Source: Dromaius novaehollandiae
Lineage: Eukaryota > Chordata > Aves > Casuariiformes > Dromaiidae
Direction: 5' to 3'
DNA: 64,000 nucleotides
Assembly: GCF_036370855.1 (NCBI RefSeq)
Contig: NW_026991398.1
Coordinates: forward strand, 1,178,001-1,242,000
Below, piece after piece: positions 22,418-33,975 of this stretch. The notes below the pieces were generated by a model. It was given only the letters and a program-made list of their open reading frames with translations. It searched no databases and was not told the origin of the DNA. How positions within the stretch are numbered: position 1 is the stretch's first letter; every line of letters begins with the position of its first letter. Made by a program: the position numbers and the translations under genes.

Positions 22418-25001
22418 GGGCCACTGCCTACCTCCTCGGGGCTCATTTCGCTGTCCCGCTGACATGGTGCTCCAATGAGCCTGTGTGGGTAGAGCAGTGG
22501 CCATTGACAGGGGACAAATTGGCGGCTGCCCGACAAATAGTAAGTAGAGAACTAGAGCAGGGACACCTGGAGGAAAGCCACAGTCCCTGGAACACTCCTA
22601 TATTTGTGATACACAAAAAGGACAAGTCTAAATTTCGATTACTGCATGACCTACGAGCGGTAAATCAGCAGATGGAAGCGATGGGTGCCCTCCAGCCGGG
22701 GTTGCCACTACCATCAGCAATACCAAAGAATTGGCCAGTGGTGGTGATGGATATCCAAGATTGCTTTTTCTCTATACCATTAGCCCCTCAGGATAAAGCT
22801 CGATTTGCCTTCACACTGCCCTCAGAGAATCTGCAGGAGCCAGCAGCGCGATATCAATGGACAGTCCTCCCGCAGGGCATAAAAATTTCACCTACGATTT
22901 GTCAGGCGGCAGTAGCTAAGGTATTGCAGCCGGTAAGGGCGCAGTTCCCGCGCGCGCTTATCATCCATTACATGGACGACCTCCTAATAGCTGCAGAGAC
23001 CCAGCAAGAAACCGATCAGGCAGAACAGGCAGTAATTAACTGCCTAAATGAAGCGGGATTGTACGTCCAGAAAGCGAAGACACAAAGGGGAGAATCTGTC
23101 GACTATCTGGGAACCACCATCCTCCCCAGAGCTGTGGTCCCACAGCTGATAAAGCTCACTAGAGAGATACGGACGTTGCATGATGTACAGCAATTGGTTG
23201 GAGCTCTCCAATGGCTGCGAGGGCTGATAGGTATTCCCAAGGAGTGGATGGAGCCACTGTTCGAGTTGCTCAAGGGCCACAAACCATGGGAACCGAGGCA
23301 GATGACACCGAACGCGTTAGAAGCCCTCCGAAAAATAGAAGATCTCATGGCAAAGGGCGGAGTAACGAGATACGACCCGGCCAGACCAATCAATCTGTAC
23401 GTGGCAGTTACAAGAACAGGAGCCATAGGCGTTCTAGGACAAGGGACGCCGGAGCGTCCGGAAGTCGTATGGTGGATAGTGTCAAACCAAATAAGTATGG
23501 CATACGTCACAATCGTAACAGCGTTGGCACAGATGATACAGGAGGGACGAACCGCCACCGTTCGGCACTTCGCGAAGGAGCCTGAGTCCATTTACCTGCC
23601 GGTAAAAAGGAGTCAATGGGACAGCGTGGTCCAGAAACAAGATAGCATAGCAATAGCTTTAGAAGGATTCCCAGGAACAATCAGATTATCGCCTGTGCTG
23701 GAGATGTATACACACCTCTCCGTCCTTCGGCCCCATCTGAAAGCCCGAGTGCTACAGCGACCTGCACCAGGGCGCACAGTGTTCACCGACGCGTCATCGG
23801 TGACCAGGGCAGCGGTCGTTGTGTGGCAAGATCAAAAGGCCCAATGGCACCGAGTGAAGATCAGCGAGCCGGACAGTAGCGTACAGCATCTAGAGGCCCG
23901 AGCTGTGGCGCAGGCATTGCAAATGTGGCCAGAAGAGCATTTGAATGTAGTGACAGACTCCATGTTGGTCTTTAAATTGTTACACAACATGTCATATCCC
24001 GGATGGGCTGGGTCGCCCATTGCGCTAATGCTAGAAGAAGCCCTACAACAGCGGCGGGCCACTGCCTCCGTTATTCATGTTCGGAGTCATGAGGCAATCC
24101 AAGGAGTGTACCAAGAAGGCAACAATAAAGCCGATCAAGCGGCCAAAGGTGTGTGGACAGTCGCAGAAGCAAGGCAGGTGCACGACCTTCTCCATGTTGG
24201 TGCAAAAGCACTGGCAAAAAGCTGCAACATCCCCCTTACCACAGCTCGTGAAGTGGTTGCGGCTTGCCCGTATTGCCAAAAAAACCCCCTGTGGGGCGCC
24301 GGCATCAACCCCAGGGGGCTGAAAGGAAACCAAATATGGCAAACGGACTTCACAATGTGCCAGCGACTTCGACCACGGCCCTGGCTGGCTGTCACAGTGG
24401 ACACACACAGCGGTATCATCATTGCGACCCAACATAAACGAGTCACAGCGCGGGCGGCACAGTTGCATTGGCACACGGCAATGGCCTGGCTGGGTGCCCC
24501 AGAAACTATTAAAACAGACAACGGCACGTGTTTCACAGCGCAAAGCACGAGAGAATGGGCCGTACGGTGGGGAATTAAGCTAGTGCACAGTATTGCCTAT
24601 AATAACACAGGTCAGGCCATCGTCGAGCGAGCAAACCACACTTTAAAGCAAAGGATCGAGATTCTTGGGGAGGGGGAAGGATATACACAAAGAATCCCCA
24701 CGCACAAACAATCAGAAATAATTATGCGCGCCTTATTCGGTCTGAATCAGTTCATCGGGGGGAGGAGAACAAGACGCCAGCGGAAAAGCATTGGGCGGTC
24801 CGAGCGATGCACGAGGGACCAGACGTAAAGGTCCGAATCCCGGAAAAAGGGGAATGGGAAGAGGGGTGGCAGCTGGTAACCCAAGGACGAGGCTATGCAG
24901 CAGTCAGGCAGGGGGAAGTGGTAAGATGGGTCCCTGTGAAGTGGGTGCGCCCAGACCTCAGGGCAAGGACAAGACAGGAAGCAGAGAGTCAGGTGAATTA
25001 A
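22411..25001 (+). pseudogene. ERV-A pol (RT, RNase H, integrase), one frameshift
   Basis: Open from the slip site through 24756. RT with VVVMDIQDCFF (first catalytic Asp), LPQGIKISP and YMDD. RNase H with FTDASS, LEARAVAQAL, VTDSM and NNKADQAA. Integrase with HX3H (VHDLLH), CX2C (CPYC), and D,D,E residues in WQTDF, IKTDNG and AIVERANH. Near 24756 (ttcatcgggggga) one base is missing relative to ERV-B (ttcatcagggggga), so the last ~80 residues are read in another frame ending at 25001. All enzyme cores lie before the break; only the integrase C-terminal domain is affected. Confidence 0.9.
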
Positions 25002-25108
25002 TGAATGTCTGAGTTTTATTGCAGGGGAGGACCACCCTGAAAAGCCGATGATCCCTTCTAGCAGCAAAGACAGCAGACAGGAGAAGAAGAACAGATGAGA
25101 AAAGGCGC

Positions 25109-25678
25109 GTGAAACCACAAGAAGAATGCGTAACCAGAAAACCCGAGAAGATGACAGGGGGAGCAACCCAAGTAGCTCTCCTCGTAGCGATGCTGGGACT
25201 GGGACTCCAAGGGGTGAAAGGCGAACCAAGGTTAGCGAAATGGGGTAGTAACAATCTATGGCTCACCTGGCAAACCGGACAGGAAATAAGCAATTTTGCC
25301 TGACGCTGGCGGGTGCGGGGCAGCTTTTAAGACATGCTTAATAGGGGTCCCATTGAATTTGACCGTAGACCTACCAAAGCTGAGAGAGCATTGCACAAAC
25401 ACAAGCAATATTAGTAACTGCTTGAACACGCTGAATGCATCATTGCCCTGGGACCCGCAAGAGCTTGACCTTCTGGGTTCAGTAGTAGTAATTGGCTTGG
25501 GCTAGGACCATGGGCCAGGCAATTACTAATAGAAGAGTTGCACCTGCTGCTGATGCTCGTGCTAGGCATATTAGCATGTAGACTAGTGTTTAGATGCTTG
25601 GTAAGACAACTGCTAGAAAAGGGGTGGTCCCACCCACACCCACACTATGAACGCTTAACCCGCGACACGGCAATTTAA
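25109..25678 (+). pseudogene. ERV-A env remnant with large internal deletion
   Basis: Only ~570 bp of env-like sequence remains. The N-terminal frame (25109-25303) has a hydrophobic signal peptide (VALLVAMLGLGLQ) and then a short surface-subunit start. A second frame (25296-25505) has a Cys/Asn-rich surface fragment (FKTCLIGVP, several N-X-S/T sites). The final frame (to the stop at 25676-25678) has a membrane-spanning segment (LLLMLVLGILACRLVF) and a short basic tail. Most of the surface subunit and the transmembrane ectodomain, including any fusion peptide, are missing. It cannot encode a working Env. ERV-B shows the same collapse, and ERV-A keeps ~30 bp more near 25460. Confidence 0.8.
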
Positions 25679-25701
25679 AGCAAATAGCATAGTCAAAGCA
25701 T

Positions 25702-25714
25702 GGGGAGAGGGAGA
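25702..25714 (+). promoter_or_regulatory. Polypurine tract of ERV-A
   Basis: ggggagagggaga directly before the LTR TG. The position and composition are those of the plus-strand primer. ERV-B has the matching tract at 48736-48748 on the minus strand. Confidence 0.85.
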
Positions 25715-25944
25715 TGTAGGGAACGGCGATCGGAAGATCTCGCGATGGCACGGAAAGAGGAAGGAAGAGGAAGGATATGACGTAGAGATAGCAGTATGCT
25801 TGTAGGTATATAAGCGAATACATGCGTACAATAAACGCCATTTGCAGCATCCTCATATTGGTGTCAGTGCTCATTGGCCCGGAGGGAGGGGGAGCCTCCG
25901 TGCCGTCTCAGGCGGACGGGAGATTGTCGCATCAGAAGGCGACA
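25715..25944 (+). repeat. ERV-A 3' LTR, 230 bp
   Basis: Runs from TGTAGGGAACG to AGAAGGCGACA, the same length as both ERV-B LTRs. TATATAAG lies near 25807 and AATAAA at 25830-25835. The right flank, aatctgtc, continues as host DNA matching copy 2 from 55937. Confidence 0.93.
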
Positions 25945-28900
25945 AATCTGTCATTAAAATGTTAGAAATACAGGTGAAAATAAATTTCATCAGGCAGTTC
26001 AGATGCCAGTAGCTATGATAAAATCTAGTCTTTCCTGCTGAATGGGTAATGTCACACTGTATGATTTCTTGATAGCTATTAGTTTTCCTAGATACAAACA
26101 GTAAAAAAAAAATGAGATTTTTTTTTTCTGAAATGTTCATTGAAAAAACAAGCAATTAACTTCTGGATCAGATTCCACTATACTTATTTTACCTTTCTTA
26201 CCTAAACTGTGGTCTCTCTAGAGACAAGTGGAGACAGGTATGTTTTACTAAATGGAGAGCCCTCCAGTGCTAAGACACTGTCTAAACTGCCTAAATTCAT
26301 CATCTTCTGCAGGTGCCATTCTTTTTCCCCTGACTCTGAAGGGGCAGCAGACACTAACTCTGATGTGAACATTTGCAGTGCAGCAGTGGGATTCAGCTCC
26401 AGACAGCGAAGCTGGTGTCTGCAACGCAAGTGGTCTGAGCTCTCATTATATTCAGCAGTGACCTGGCCAATAGTGTCCACAGAGCTTACAGAGCATTTTT
26501 GCTGAACAAATGTAGGGAAGTGATTAGTTGATGGAACATGGGCATGTAGTGCTATTTTTAGTATTCTAGGATATTCTAGGATATTTTAAATGCCTACATG
26601 GGATGGAAGAAAAGACAACAGACACTGCTGGCTCAGAACCAGCTGATTAAATCTTCTGGTTCATAGATGCCTGTATTTAAGCAGCTGGTCTCCATTGACT
26701 ATAACAGAAGCTTATATGTCCCATTCGCTGGTGCTCCTCAGAGAATGAAAGTCTTGGGGTCCACTGACCAGACCTTAGAGCCATTCAGTACCCTCATGCT
26801 CCCAGTCTGAGTCAGTGCTTTCTAGAGGGAAGAGACCTCACTCCCCTGGCCTTGCCAGCCCGCCAAACCAGAACAATTGCTGTCTCTGACCTCTTTTCAA
26901 GTCATTCTCCTAAATTATTCTACAACTTCCACTCCACATATCCTTTCCCTACTTTTTTGATCTCCAGATCCTTACCAGCAATAAGACTTCCTTGGCATTG
27001 CATGTCCTGCTGTTGGATGGCTTATCTTCTGGTGTGTGCTGTTGTTTGGAGTTTTACGGGACATCACAAGGGATCATGCTTTTGGGGGAAAAGGTGATGA
27101 TCTAGAGTGTAAGTGGAGAAGGCAGGAGTAATTTGCAATTTTTTTTCATGCCTCAGTAACTATCTGTTTGTTTGAGCAAAGGGAGAGATCAATCTCTGCC
27201 CTGATAGGAGGGGAAGGGGGAAGAGGGAGTCTGTGTAGACTTCTGCCTCATGCAGAAGTCAAAAAGTCAAGATGGAGTGATGGAGTGTGATTCCACAGAA
27301 GGGTCAAGGAGTTCTCTGGACCAAGAAAAACAGAGGTAGGAGCACTCAGTTACCTCACTGGGGATGGCTACCATAGAGATGTCTCTCCCTGAGCTTCCTT
27401 TGTAGTTAGGAGAAACATCTACTGTTGGATACAAGTCATTTGAGCTAATTTAGACAATTCACTTAAGGTGAGTTGTATCCCTCTAGAAATGCCTCACTGG
27501 GTGTGAAGGCAGGCTAAAAGAGGAAGCTTCTTTGGATGGTACCTCTTGCAGGCATCTAGTGGTATTCCAGGTGCCCTGGGCATGTATACAGCACGTACAG
27601 AAAACCTGTGCCCTTCAGGGAGGCAGTTTGAGGCCAGGCAGGACATCCTCAAATGGCCTTGAACACCTACACATACGAATTCACAGAGCCTCTTGTGTCA
27701 AAGTCACCTCAGCCTCACCTGTCACCTCAGGTCCCTCCCAAGTCCATGACAAGGGACCAGCATCTCCACATCTCCAGAGAGGGAGTCATCCTACCTGTTT
27801 CAAGAGTCCATCTTAGAAGAGCATCTGTCATTCTCTGATGTGGTTGATCCTGACTGTCAGTGAAATCTCCCTGACCAGCAGAGATTTGGATCCTAGAAGT
27901 TTGTTGAAGTGAATCGCAGGGGACTCACTCTTAAAAAGAAATTAAATTTGGGGATACTCAAGGAAATGTTTTGTTTTTTGTTTTTTGGGTTTTTTTTTTG
28001 TGGAGGTCATTGGGTCCAACACATCCCCTCAAAGAAAAGCAAGTTATGTGGCTCGTACTTTTTCCCCTCAGGTATCACCTTGGTATCTCTCACATCTCAA
28101 GTTCTTTTCTCTGTCATACCACTTTCAACTATAGTATTTTCCAGATTTCCCTTTCTTTGTCATTCCCCAGAAAATTGTGCACCTCGTTAGAAAGAACACC
28201 TCGTTCACATGCTCAGCTCACCCTGGGATGCAGGAGGTGACTGAAGTCCAGCTCTTCAGGCAATGGGGAATGGTTGCTTCATACAGGAATATCCATGCTC
28301 ACATACTTCATTACTGATCAGGGAGAAGCTTGGCCTGCACCTGCTGGTGCTCATTATTTCTGTCTGAAAGGAAGATAACATCCACCCAAGGACAGTCAAG
28401 CCAAGCCCCTTACTGTCCCAAGTGAGCTCTGTGTACTGTCCCAAGTGAGCTCTGTGTGATCCATCACTCCCCTAGTCTGGGGGCTCAGAGTGTGTCAAGA
28501 ACTCACTGTGCTTCTGCTTGAGACCCCATCCCACGCTGCTGCTGAAAGTCCCTGCTTTTAATCCCCATGCAAAGTTATTGTGGGGAGGAAAAGGAATCCT
28601 GGAATGATGAAACCACTTCCAGTGGCATCTGAGATACCGGTTTTCAGAGGCTGAATTATCCTCTGCAGATACTGCTCTGAAGTACAGAACAGAGCCAATA
28701 TCACTGCGCCAAGACTTAGAGATCAAGACCTCAAATATCTGAAGTTAAGGTCGAGGAATGCCACCCAGAGAATTTACACACTGATTATAGTTATATGCTC
28801 AGGGAATTAAGGGTACCCAGAAATTCATGACCAATTTCTGTCACTCTAAAATTACATCATATTCATCCCTCTGGCTATGGGACGGGACTCTTAGGAAAGC

Positions 28901-31900
28901 TTTCTTTATTATCAACACCCTTGTTTTCTCATCTCCCACTGCAGCAGGATGGTATTGGCTCAGTTATTAACAAACAAACAAACAACAAACATGCTTTCCT
29001 CTGTGAATTCAGATGAGGGGAAGCAAAGAAAGATGAAGAGAGCTTCAGAGGCCATGGTAAGCATGAACTGTGGGAGTAAAGCAAAGAGAGAGGATTAGGG
29101 GTAGGAAAGGAAGAAAATGCAAGGCCTCAGTCCATAAGAGCTATGTCAGTGAGTGGGGAACAAATGAGTAATTAAAATGTGTTTGTGGGGGGGAAATGAT
29201 GCAAAGGAAAGCAGAGGAAAGTAATGATTTCTGCTTAAAGTACTGGGAAAATAAGACCCAGATGATATACCTTTCCTCTGAAGAAGAGCCTACAACTTTT
29301 TAGAGGGGCTGAGACTATCAGACCAGCTTTCACAGTTCTCCTCTGCAAGAAACCTGAGAGAACAGGAGGGGTGGGATTCATCTTCTCAGATGTAGACACG
29401 TTCCGTGGAAAGGCTTGATTCAGTTGCCCACTTATCCCTGCCAATATGGAGATGCCCTGAGGTATCCAAGACATGTACAGGAATGCCATCCTTCAACTTA
29501 GCTGGGCAATGGGAGGGAAAACAGCCCCTCAAGAGTAAGGTTTCTGCCACTTCAGAACAGGTGCAACAGGCATGAGGGAACACAGGATGTTGGGAGGCTG
29601 ACTGAGAACAAAAGCTCAGAGGAAGATTAAGTCAGGCCCTGCCTCTGGTGACCAAATTACAATCAGCTTCTGTTGATATACTTATCATATGTTTGTGGCT
29701 CCACAGATAATAGCTATATCTCCTCAGAAGGCCACCCCAGGTGCTGAAAGCTGAGTGAGGGAAATGCTCGAGGCATGCACAGGAGTGAGGCTTTAGGGAT
29801 GGGCTCATATATGAAGGCTTGAAAGAGACCACTGAACAGTAGAAAAATATTGACCCAGAATAAAATTTGTGTTGCATGGGTAATGGTGTAGGTAGCCATT
29901 TGGGAATGCTCCTACATGTCTAGTGGTAAAAGCTGAAGCCCTGTAGTTGATGTTTGCAAGAAGTTTACCTTGTAATGCATGAATGCGAGTGATAATGCTA
30001 AGAGCTTTCCTTGAAGGAAAACAACCCCCCCCAAAAAAAAGAACACGGCAAAGAGAAAAAGAACATGTATAAATTGAACAGCGTCTCACTGAAAATAAAA
30101 ACACAAAGTTCCCGTGTTTGTTATAGAGATGGAACCAATGAGAGCAAACGCTGACGGACGACAGAGAAGATCACTGCACAGGTTTTTGTGAATAGTTCCT
30201 CATGATTTGGATGAAGCAAGGAAGCACAAACGCGATTTATCAGACTGTTGGTATCACCAGAACCGCCAACAGACAGAGCTGTTCCTGCCCGGGGAACTGG
30301 GATAACTCTCCGTGCCAAGTGTGTGTTGTGTCTCCTCCCAGGCAGTGCTGAGGACTAAGCAATCCTTTCCCACCCTGGGCACGGTGTTAGCAATATCTGG
30401 CTTCTCTCCACTTTGGTGGCTTCTCTTTTCTTTCCGTTTGGTTTCGTTATCCTACATGCATGTGTGAGAAGGGGAAGAGATGATAACTTTTAGACTAATT
30501 GCCACGGCTACACTTGAAGAGAGCAGAAAACCATCAGTGAGCCAAAGTAATAAAATCAAATGGACCCAACTGAAAGCTGCCTCCGCCTCCAAACAAGAGA
30601 AGCCCTGTTTCTCCTGGGGAGGAAGGACCACTGTTACATACTGGGAGCTGTAGTCTGCGAGCACAGGGCTGCTGGGTGGCCATGTTGCCCATGAGGCATG
30701 ATGGGAGCTGTAGTCTGCTGGTAGGGGGCTGCTGGTTGGCCACGTTCCCCGCGGGGCATGCTGGGAGCTGTAGTCTGCAATCACAGGGCTGTGGGGCAGC
30801 CATGTTCCCCACGGGGCATGCTGGGAGCTGTAGTCTGCCAGCACTGGGCTGCTGTGTGGCCATGTTGCCCGCGGGGCATGCTGGAAGCTGTAGTCTGCCA
30901 GCACAGGCTGCCGGGCGGCCATGTTGCCCACGGAACATGCTGGACCCGGGGCTGACTGCCCGGGGCTGGGCCAGGACAGCAGCCGCGAGGAGCAGCAGCC
31001 CGGGAGAGGCCGGGCCGGAGATGTCCCGTTGTGGCAGCACCTGGGACAGTCCCCAGGGATCCCCAAACAGCCCCGAGACCCCAGAGCAGCCCCGGGGTGG
31101 TGGGAAGAGGGCGGCAAGGGCGGTGTGTTGTAAGGGGCAGTGCAGGGGAAAGGGGATGGTATTTTGGTAATTCCTGCTATTTCAGCTCCTCGGTCTGGGC
31201 ACTTCTGTAAGGGGGCGAGGTCCAGTGCTGCCCCTGCCAGGCTGAGGAGCTGGCATGGAGGAGAAGGGGGTGGCTGGGAGTGGATCCATTCCCTCCAGCA
31301 TTTGGGGGACAGAGGCTGCTTTGGCCTGGAGGGGGCTGTGTTGTGCCGGGAACCATCCCTGAACATCCGAGTGCCAGCACAGAGCCCCCCGGAACTGCTG
31401 TGGCAAAGTGCCCTGCTCTGGAGATGCAGAATAGCTGCCCCTTGCCTGGCCCAGCAGAAATGGAGCCTGGAGAGGGGAGGGGACATCACCAAGAGTCATG
31501 TGCAAGCTAAGAAGGGAGTGGGAAGCATTTCCTTTTGCTGTGGGAGGTGGGGATGCATGCGGGTTACTTGACATGTTCCCCTTCTTTGGTGTCTTTTGAG
31601 AGAAAAGGGAAGGTGCTGCTCCTGGCAAACCTGTGGGGAGAGCAGAGGGAGGCTTATAGGGAGAGGCACAGAGGGGTGTCAGCCTCCCCATCAGCCCCCA
31701 GGGTTGGGGCCAGCAACAGTGTGAGGAAATTGAGGCCAGTCAGTCCCTGTCTCCACTGCTCGTGTGTCCGGGAGACCTTAACGCTGGCTGCCTGCAGCCA
31801 CTCTGTGCCAGCCCTTCTCCCCAGGACAGCACTAGCGTCCTGGCCCCGGGGCTCCTCAAGCAACTCCAGCTGCTCCAGTAACGGAGCAGCCTGCTCTGAG

Positions 31901-33019
31901 TTGACACACGTAGAAACAAGTATTCATTTATACCTCTCCTCAAGCTCGCAATTGCTTCTTTGTTCTTCTCCAGAGATGTCCCTGCTCCCCAGGGAGCCTT
32001 TCCCCAGGTAAGCATGTCTGTGCTGGCCTGGCCAGCCGGTCCTGCACCCCTCCCCTGTGCTCCTCGCAGGGCCCCAGCTGGCAGTGGTGCTCTGAAGCGT
32101 GAGTGAGCTGTGGGGCCGTGGAGCGACTCTGCACTGGCCGTGCTGGTCAGGGCAGGAAGCAGACCCAGCATGGCCCAGCACCTGACAACCTTCTCCCCAG
32201 GGGCTGGGACTGTGGAAGCTGCTCGGAGCAATCACAGGGCATTTCAAATGGCTCAGGATGGTTCATGTGTCGTTTGATCCCGCCCATGGTTTTTCAGTGT
32301 AGGTGACATGACCTGCTCTCGAGGCTCCCTTCCCTGTGCCCACTGAGTCCCCGCTGCCCCTGCTGAGATTGCTGAGCTGTCATTTGGTGCATACTTCAGT
32401 TTAGCCCTTTGCTTTTGGGTGACTCCACTTGTTTTTGTGAGTCTCCACTCACTGCCCATCCCAGGCACACGCTGTCCCTGGAGACCACCCTGTGCTCTTC
32501 AGGCAAGCTCCATGTTCCCATCCAGAAGGACAGGCATCTGTCACCAGCCACATCATAGGGGAGACAGTCCCCAGGAGATACTTCTTGAGCATTCACTCTC
32601 TCCAAGGAAACTGGGCACCCACAAGTGAGGACTCCATCCAGCCCTCATTCCCTAAAACATCACCCTGTGAGCACATCCCCCCTTGCCCATGGAAAGCCCA
32701 AGCCCAGCAACAGGGCCTTTTCAGGTGCAGTTCCCTGAGTGCATTCTTGGCTCCAGCTCTGAAAGAAGATCCCAACCTTCAGGCACAGTACTGAGAAAAT
32801 CCCCTTTTATTACAGAGATGCTACTTGGGAGGCCAGCTCTGATGCAGTGGTTGGCAGATTTACAGAGAGCCTCTTGATCAAACTGATGGAGTTTGTTCCT
32901 CTGGAGAAGAGATGAATTCAAACATTTGTGTACCAACGTGATTATCACAGATAGAAAACCAAAAGCACAAGAGGTGCCTGAGATAAATTGGAAATCACTT
33001 GTGAAGAGAGATGGGCAGC
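25945..33019 (+). repeat. Segmental duplication copy 1, main part (no gene before the OR)
   Basis: Matches 55937-63105 base for base apart from scattered substitutions, small indels and a different minisatellite length. Offset is ~29990 before the minisatellite and 30086 after it. No host gene is supported in 25945-33019. Frames conserved in both copies, such as the ~90-codon frames at 26209 and 27532, show no domain and are explained by high overall identity. The part from ~31600 rightward is OR14 3' flank shared with the left end of the window. A short (CAAA)n-like run lies near 28970. Confidence 0.92.
30643..30942 (-). repeat. 60-bp minisatellite, 5 units (ZNF143/YY1-like motifs)
   Basis: Units start at 30643, 30703, 30763, 30823 and 30883. 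On the minus strand each unit has ACTACAGCTCCCAGCATGCC or a close variant (the fourth to fifth carry CTTCC for CTCCC), the form of the ZNF143/THAP11 site. Each also has a GCCATGTT core on the plus strand resembling a YY1 site. CpG-rich sequence follows at ~30945-31130. The period is a multiple of three, which creates long spurious frames on both strands. Confidence 0.9.
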
Positions 33020-33955
33020 TCATTGCTGCTGAACTAGTACCATCTGAATCAGTTTCCTCACTGCGTCCTTGAGCTCCTTGTTCCTCATGCTGTAGAGGAG
33101 GGGGTTCACTGCTGGAGGCACCACCGAGTACAGAACAGCCACCACCAGATCCAGAGCTGGGGAGGAGAGGGAGGGGGTCTTCAGGTAGGCAAAGATGCCA
33201 GTGCTGAGAAACAGGGAGACCACGGCCAGGTGAGGGAGGCACATGGAAAAGGCTTTGTGCTGGCCCTGCTCAGAGGGGATCCTCAGCACAGCAGTGAAGA
33301 TCTGCACGTAGGACACCACAATGAAAATGAAACACCCAAAGCCTAAACAGGCACTAACCACAAGAAGCCTGACTTCCCTGAGGTAGGAGTCTGAGCAGGA
33401 GAGCTTGATGATCTGGGGGATTTCACAGAAGAACTGCTCCACTGTGTTGCCTTGGCAGAGTGGTATGGAAAATGTGTTAGCAGTGTGCAGGAGAGCATTG
33501 AGAAAACCAGTGCCCCAGGCAGCTGCTGCCATTTGGACACAAGCTCTGCTGCCCATGAGGGTCCCATAGTGCAGGGGTCTGCAGATGGCAGCAAAGCGGT
33601 CATAGGCCATGACTGTGAGGAGAGAATACTCTGCTACGAACAAGAAGAGAAGCAGAAAGACCTGGGTAACACATCCTGAGTAGGAAATGGCCCTGGTGTT
33701 CCACAGGGAATTGGCCATGGATTTGGGGACAGTGGTGGAGATGGAGCCAAGGTCAAGGAGGGAGAGGTTGAGGAGGAAGAAGTACATGGGGGTGTGGAGG
33801 TGGTGGTCGCAGGCTACGGCTGTGATGATGAGTCCGTTGCCCAGGAGGGCAGCCAGGTAGATGCCCAGGAAGAGCGAGAAGTGCCAGAGCTGCAGCTCCC
33901 GTGTGTCTGCAAATGCCAGGAGGAGGAACTCGTTGAGGGAGCTGCTGTTGGACAT
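33020..33955 (-). CDS. Olfactory receptor, OR14-like; intact
   Basis: 311-residue class II odorant receptor on the minus strand, starting MSNSSSLNEFLLL at ATG 33955. A second in-frame ATG at 33973 would add six residues (MPGDSK), and the splice acceptor at ~33980 allows either. N3 is an N-glycosylation site. Landmarks: GN at 39-40, LHTPMYFF at 53-60, TM3 Cys95, MAYDRFAAIC at 116-125 (F and A replace the usual Y and V), KAFSMCLPHL at TM6 and NPLLYSMRNKE at TM7. Four features favour function: full length, no stops, the acceptor, and a 5' flank shared with other units. It is the parent-like copy of the broken OR at 63.1 kb, and close to the pseudogene at 5.5 kb. Regulation would follow OR monogenic choice; no enhancer is recognised. 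Confidence 0.92.
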   Translation of the reverse strand: MSNSSSLNEFLLLAFADTRELQLWHFSLFLGIYLAALLGNGLIITAVACDHHLHTPMYFFLLNLSLLDLGSISTTVPKSMANSLWNTRAISYSGCVTQVFLLLFLFVAEYSLLTVMAYDRFAAICRPLHYGTLMGSRACVQMAAAAWGTGFLNALLHTANTFSIPLCQGNTVEQFFCEIPQIIKLSCSDSYLREVRLLVVSACLGFGCFIFIVVSYVQIFTAVLRIPSEQGQHKAFSMCLPHLAVVSLFLSTGIFAYLKTPSLSSPALDLVVAVLYSVVPPAVNPLLYSMRNKELKDAVRKLIQMVLVQQQ

Positions 33956-33975
33956 TTTGCTATCTCCGGGCATGG

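Larger units (their letters stand above)
19837..25944 (+). mobile_element. ERV-A: 5'-truncated alpha/beta-like provirus
   Basis: Order gag-pro-pol-env remnant-LTR on the plus strand. The left LTR, primer site, leader and first five gag codons, all present in ERV-B, are missing. Host sequence joins directly to gag codon 6 (aaggttgta at 19837). The right end is complete, with a polypurine tract at 25702-25714 and a 230-bp LTR. About 765 bp of host sequence present in copy 2 (55172-55936) is also missing at the left junction. One deletion removing host DNA, left LTR and leader together explains both losses. It is closely similar to ERV-B throughout. Confidence 0.92.

Noticed and set aside
26209-26505. 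98-codon frame conserved in both duplication copies
   Set aside because: Overall identity is so high that conservation of the frame is uninformative; an antisense frame is equally conserved and no domain is seen.
30452-31492. 346-codon open frame on the minus strand
   Set aside because: It spans the 60-bp minisatellite, whose period is a multiple of three, and in copy 2 the same region is broken into several frames. No domain is present.
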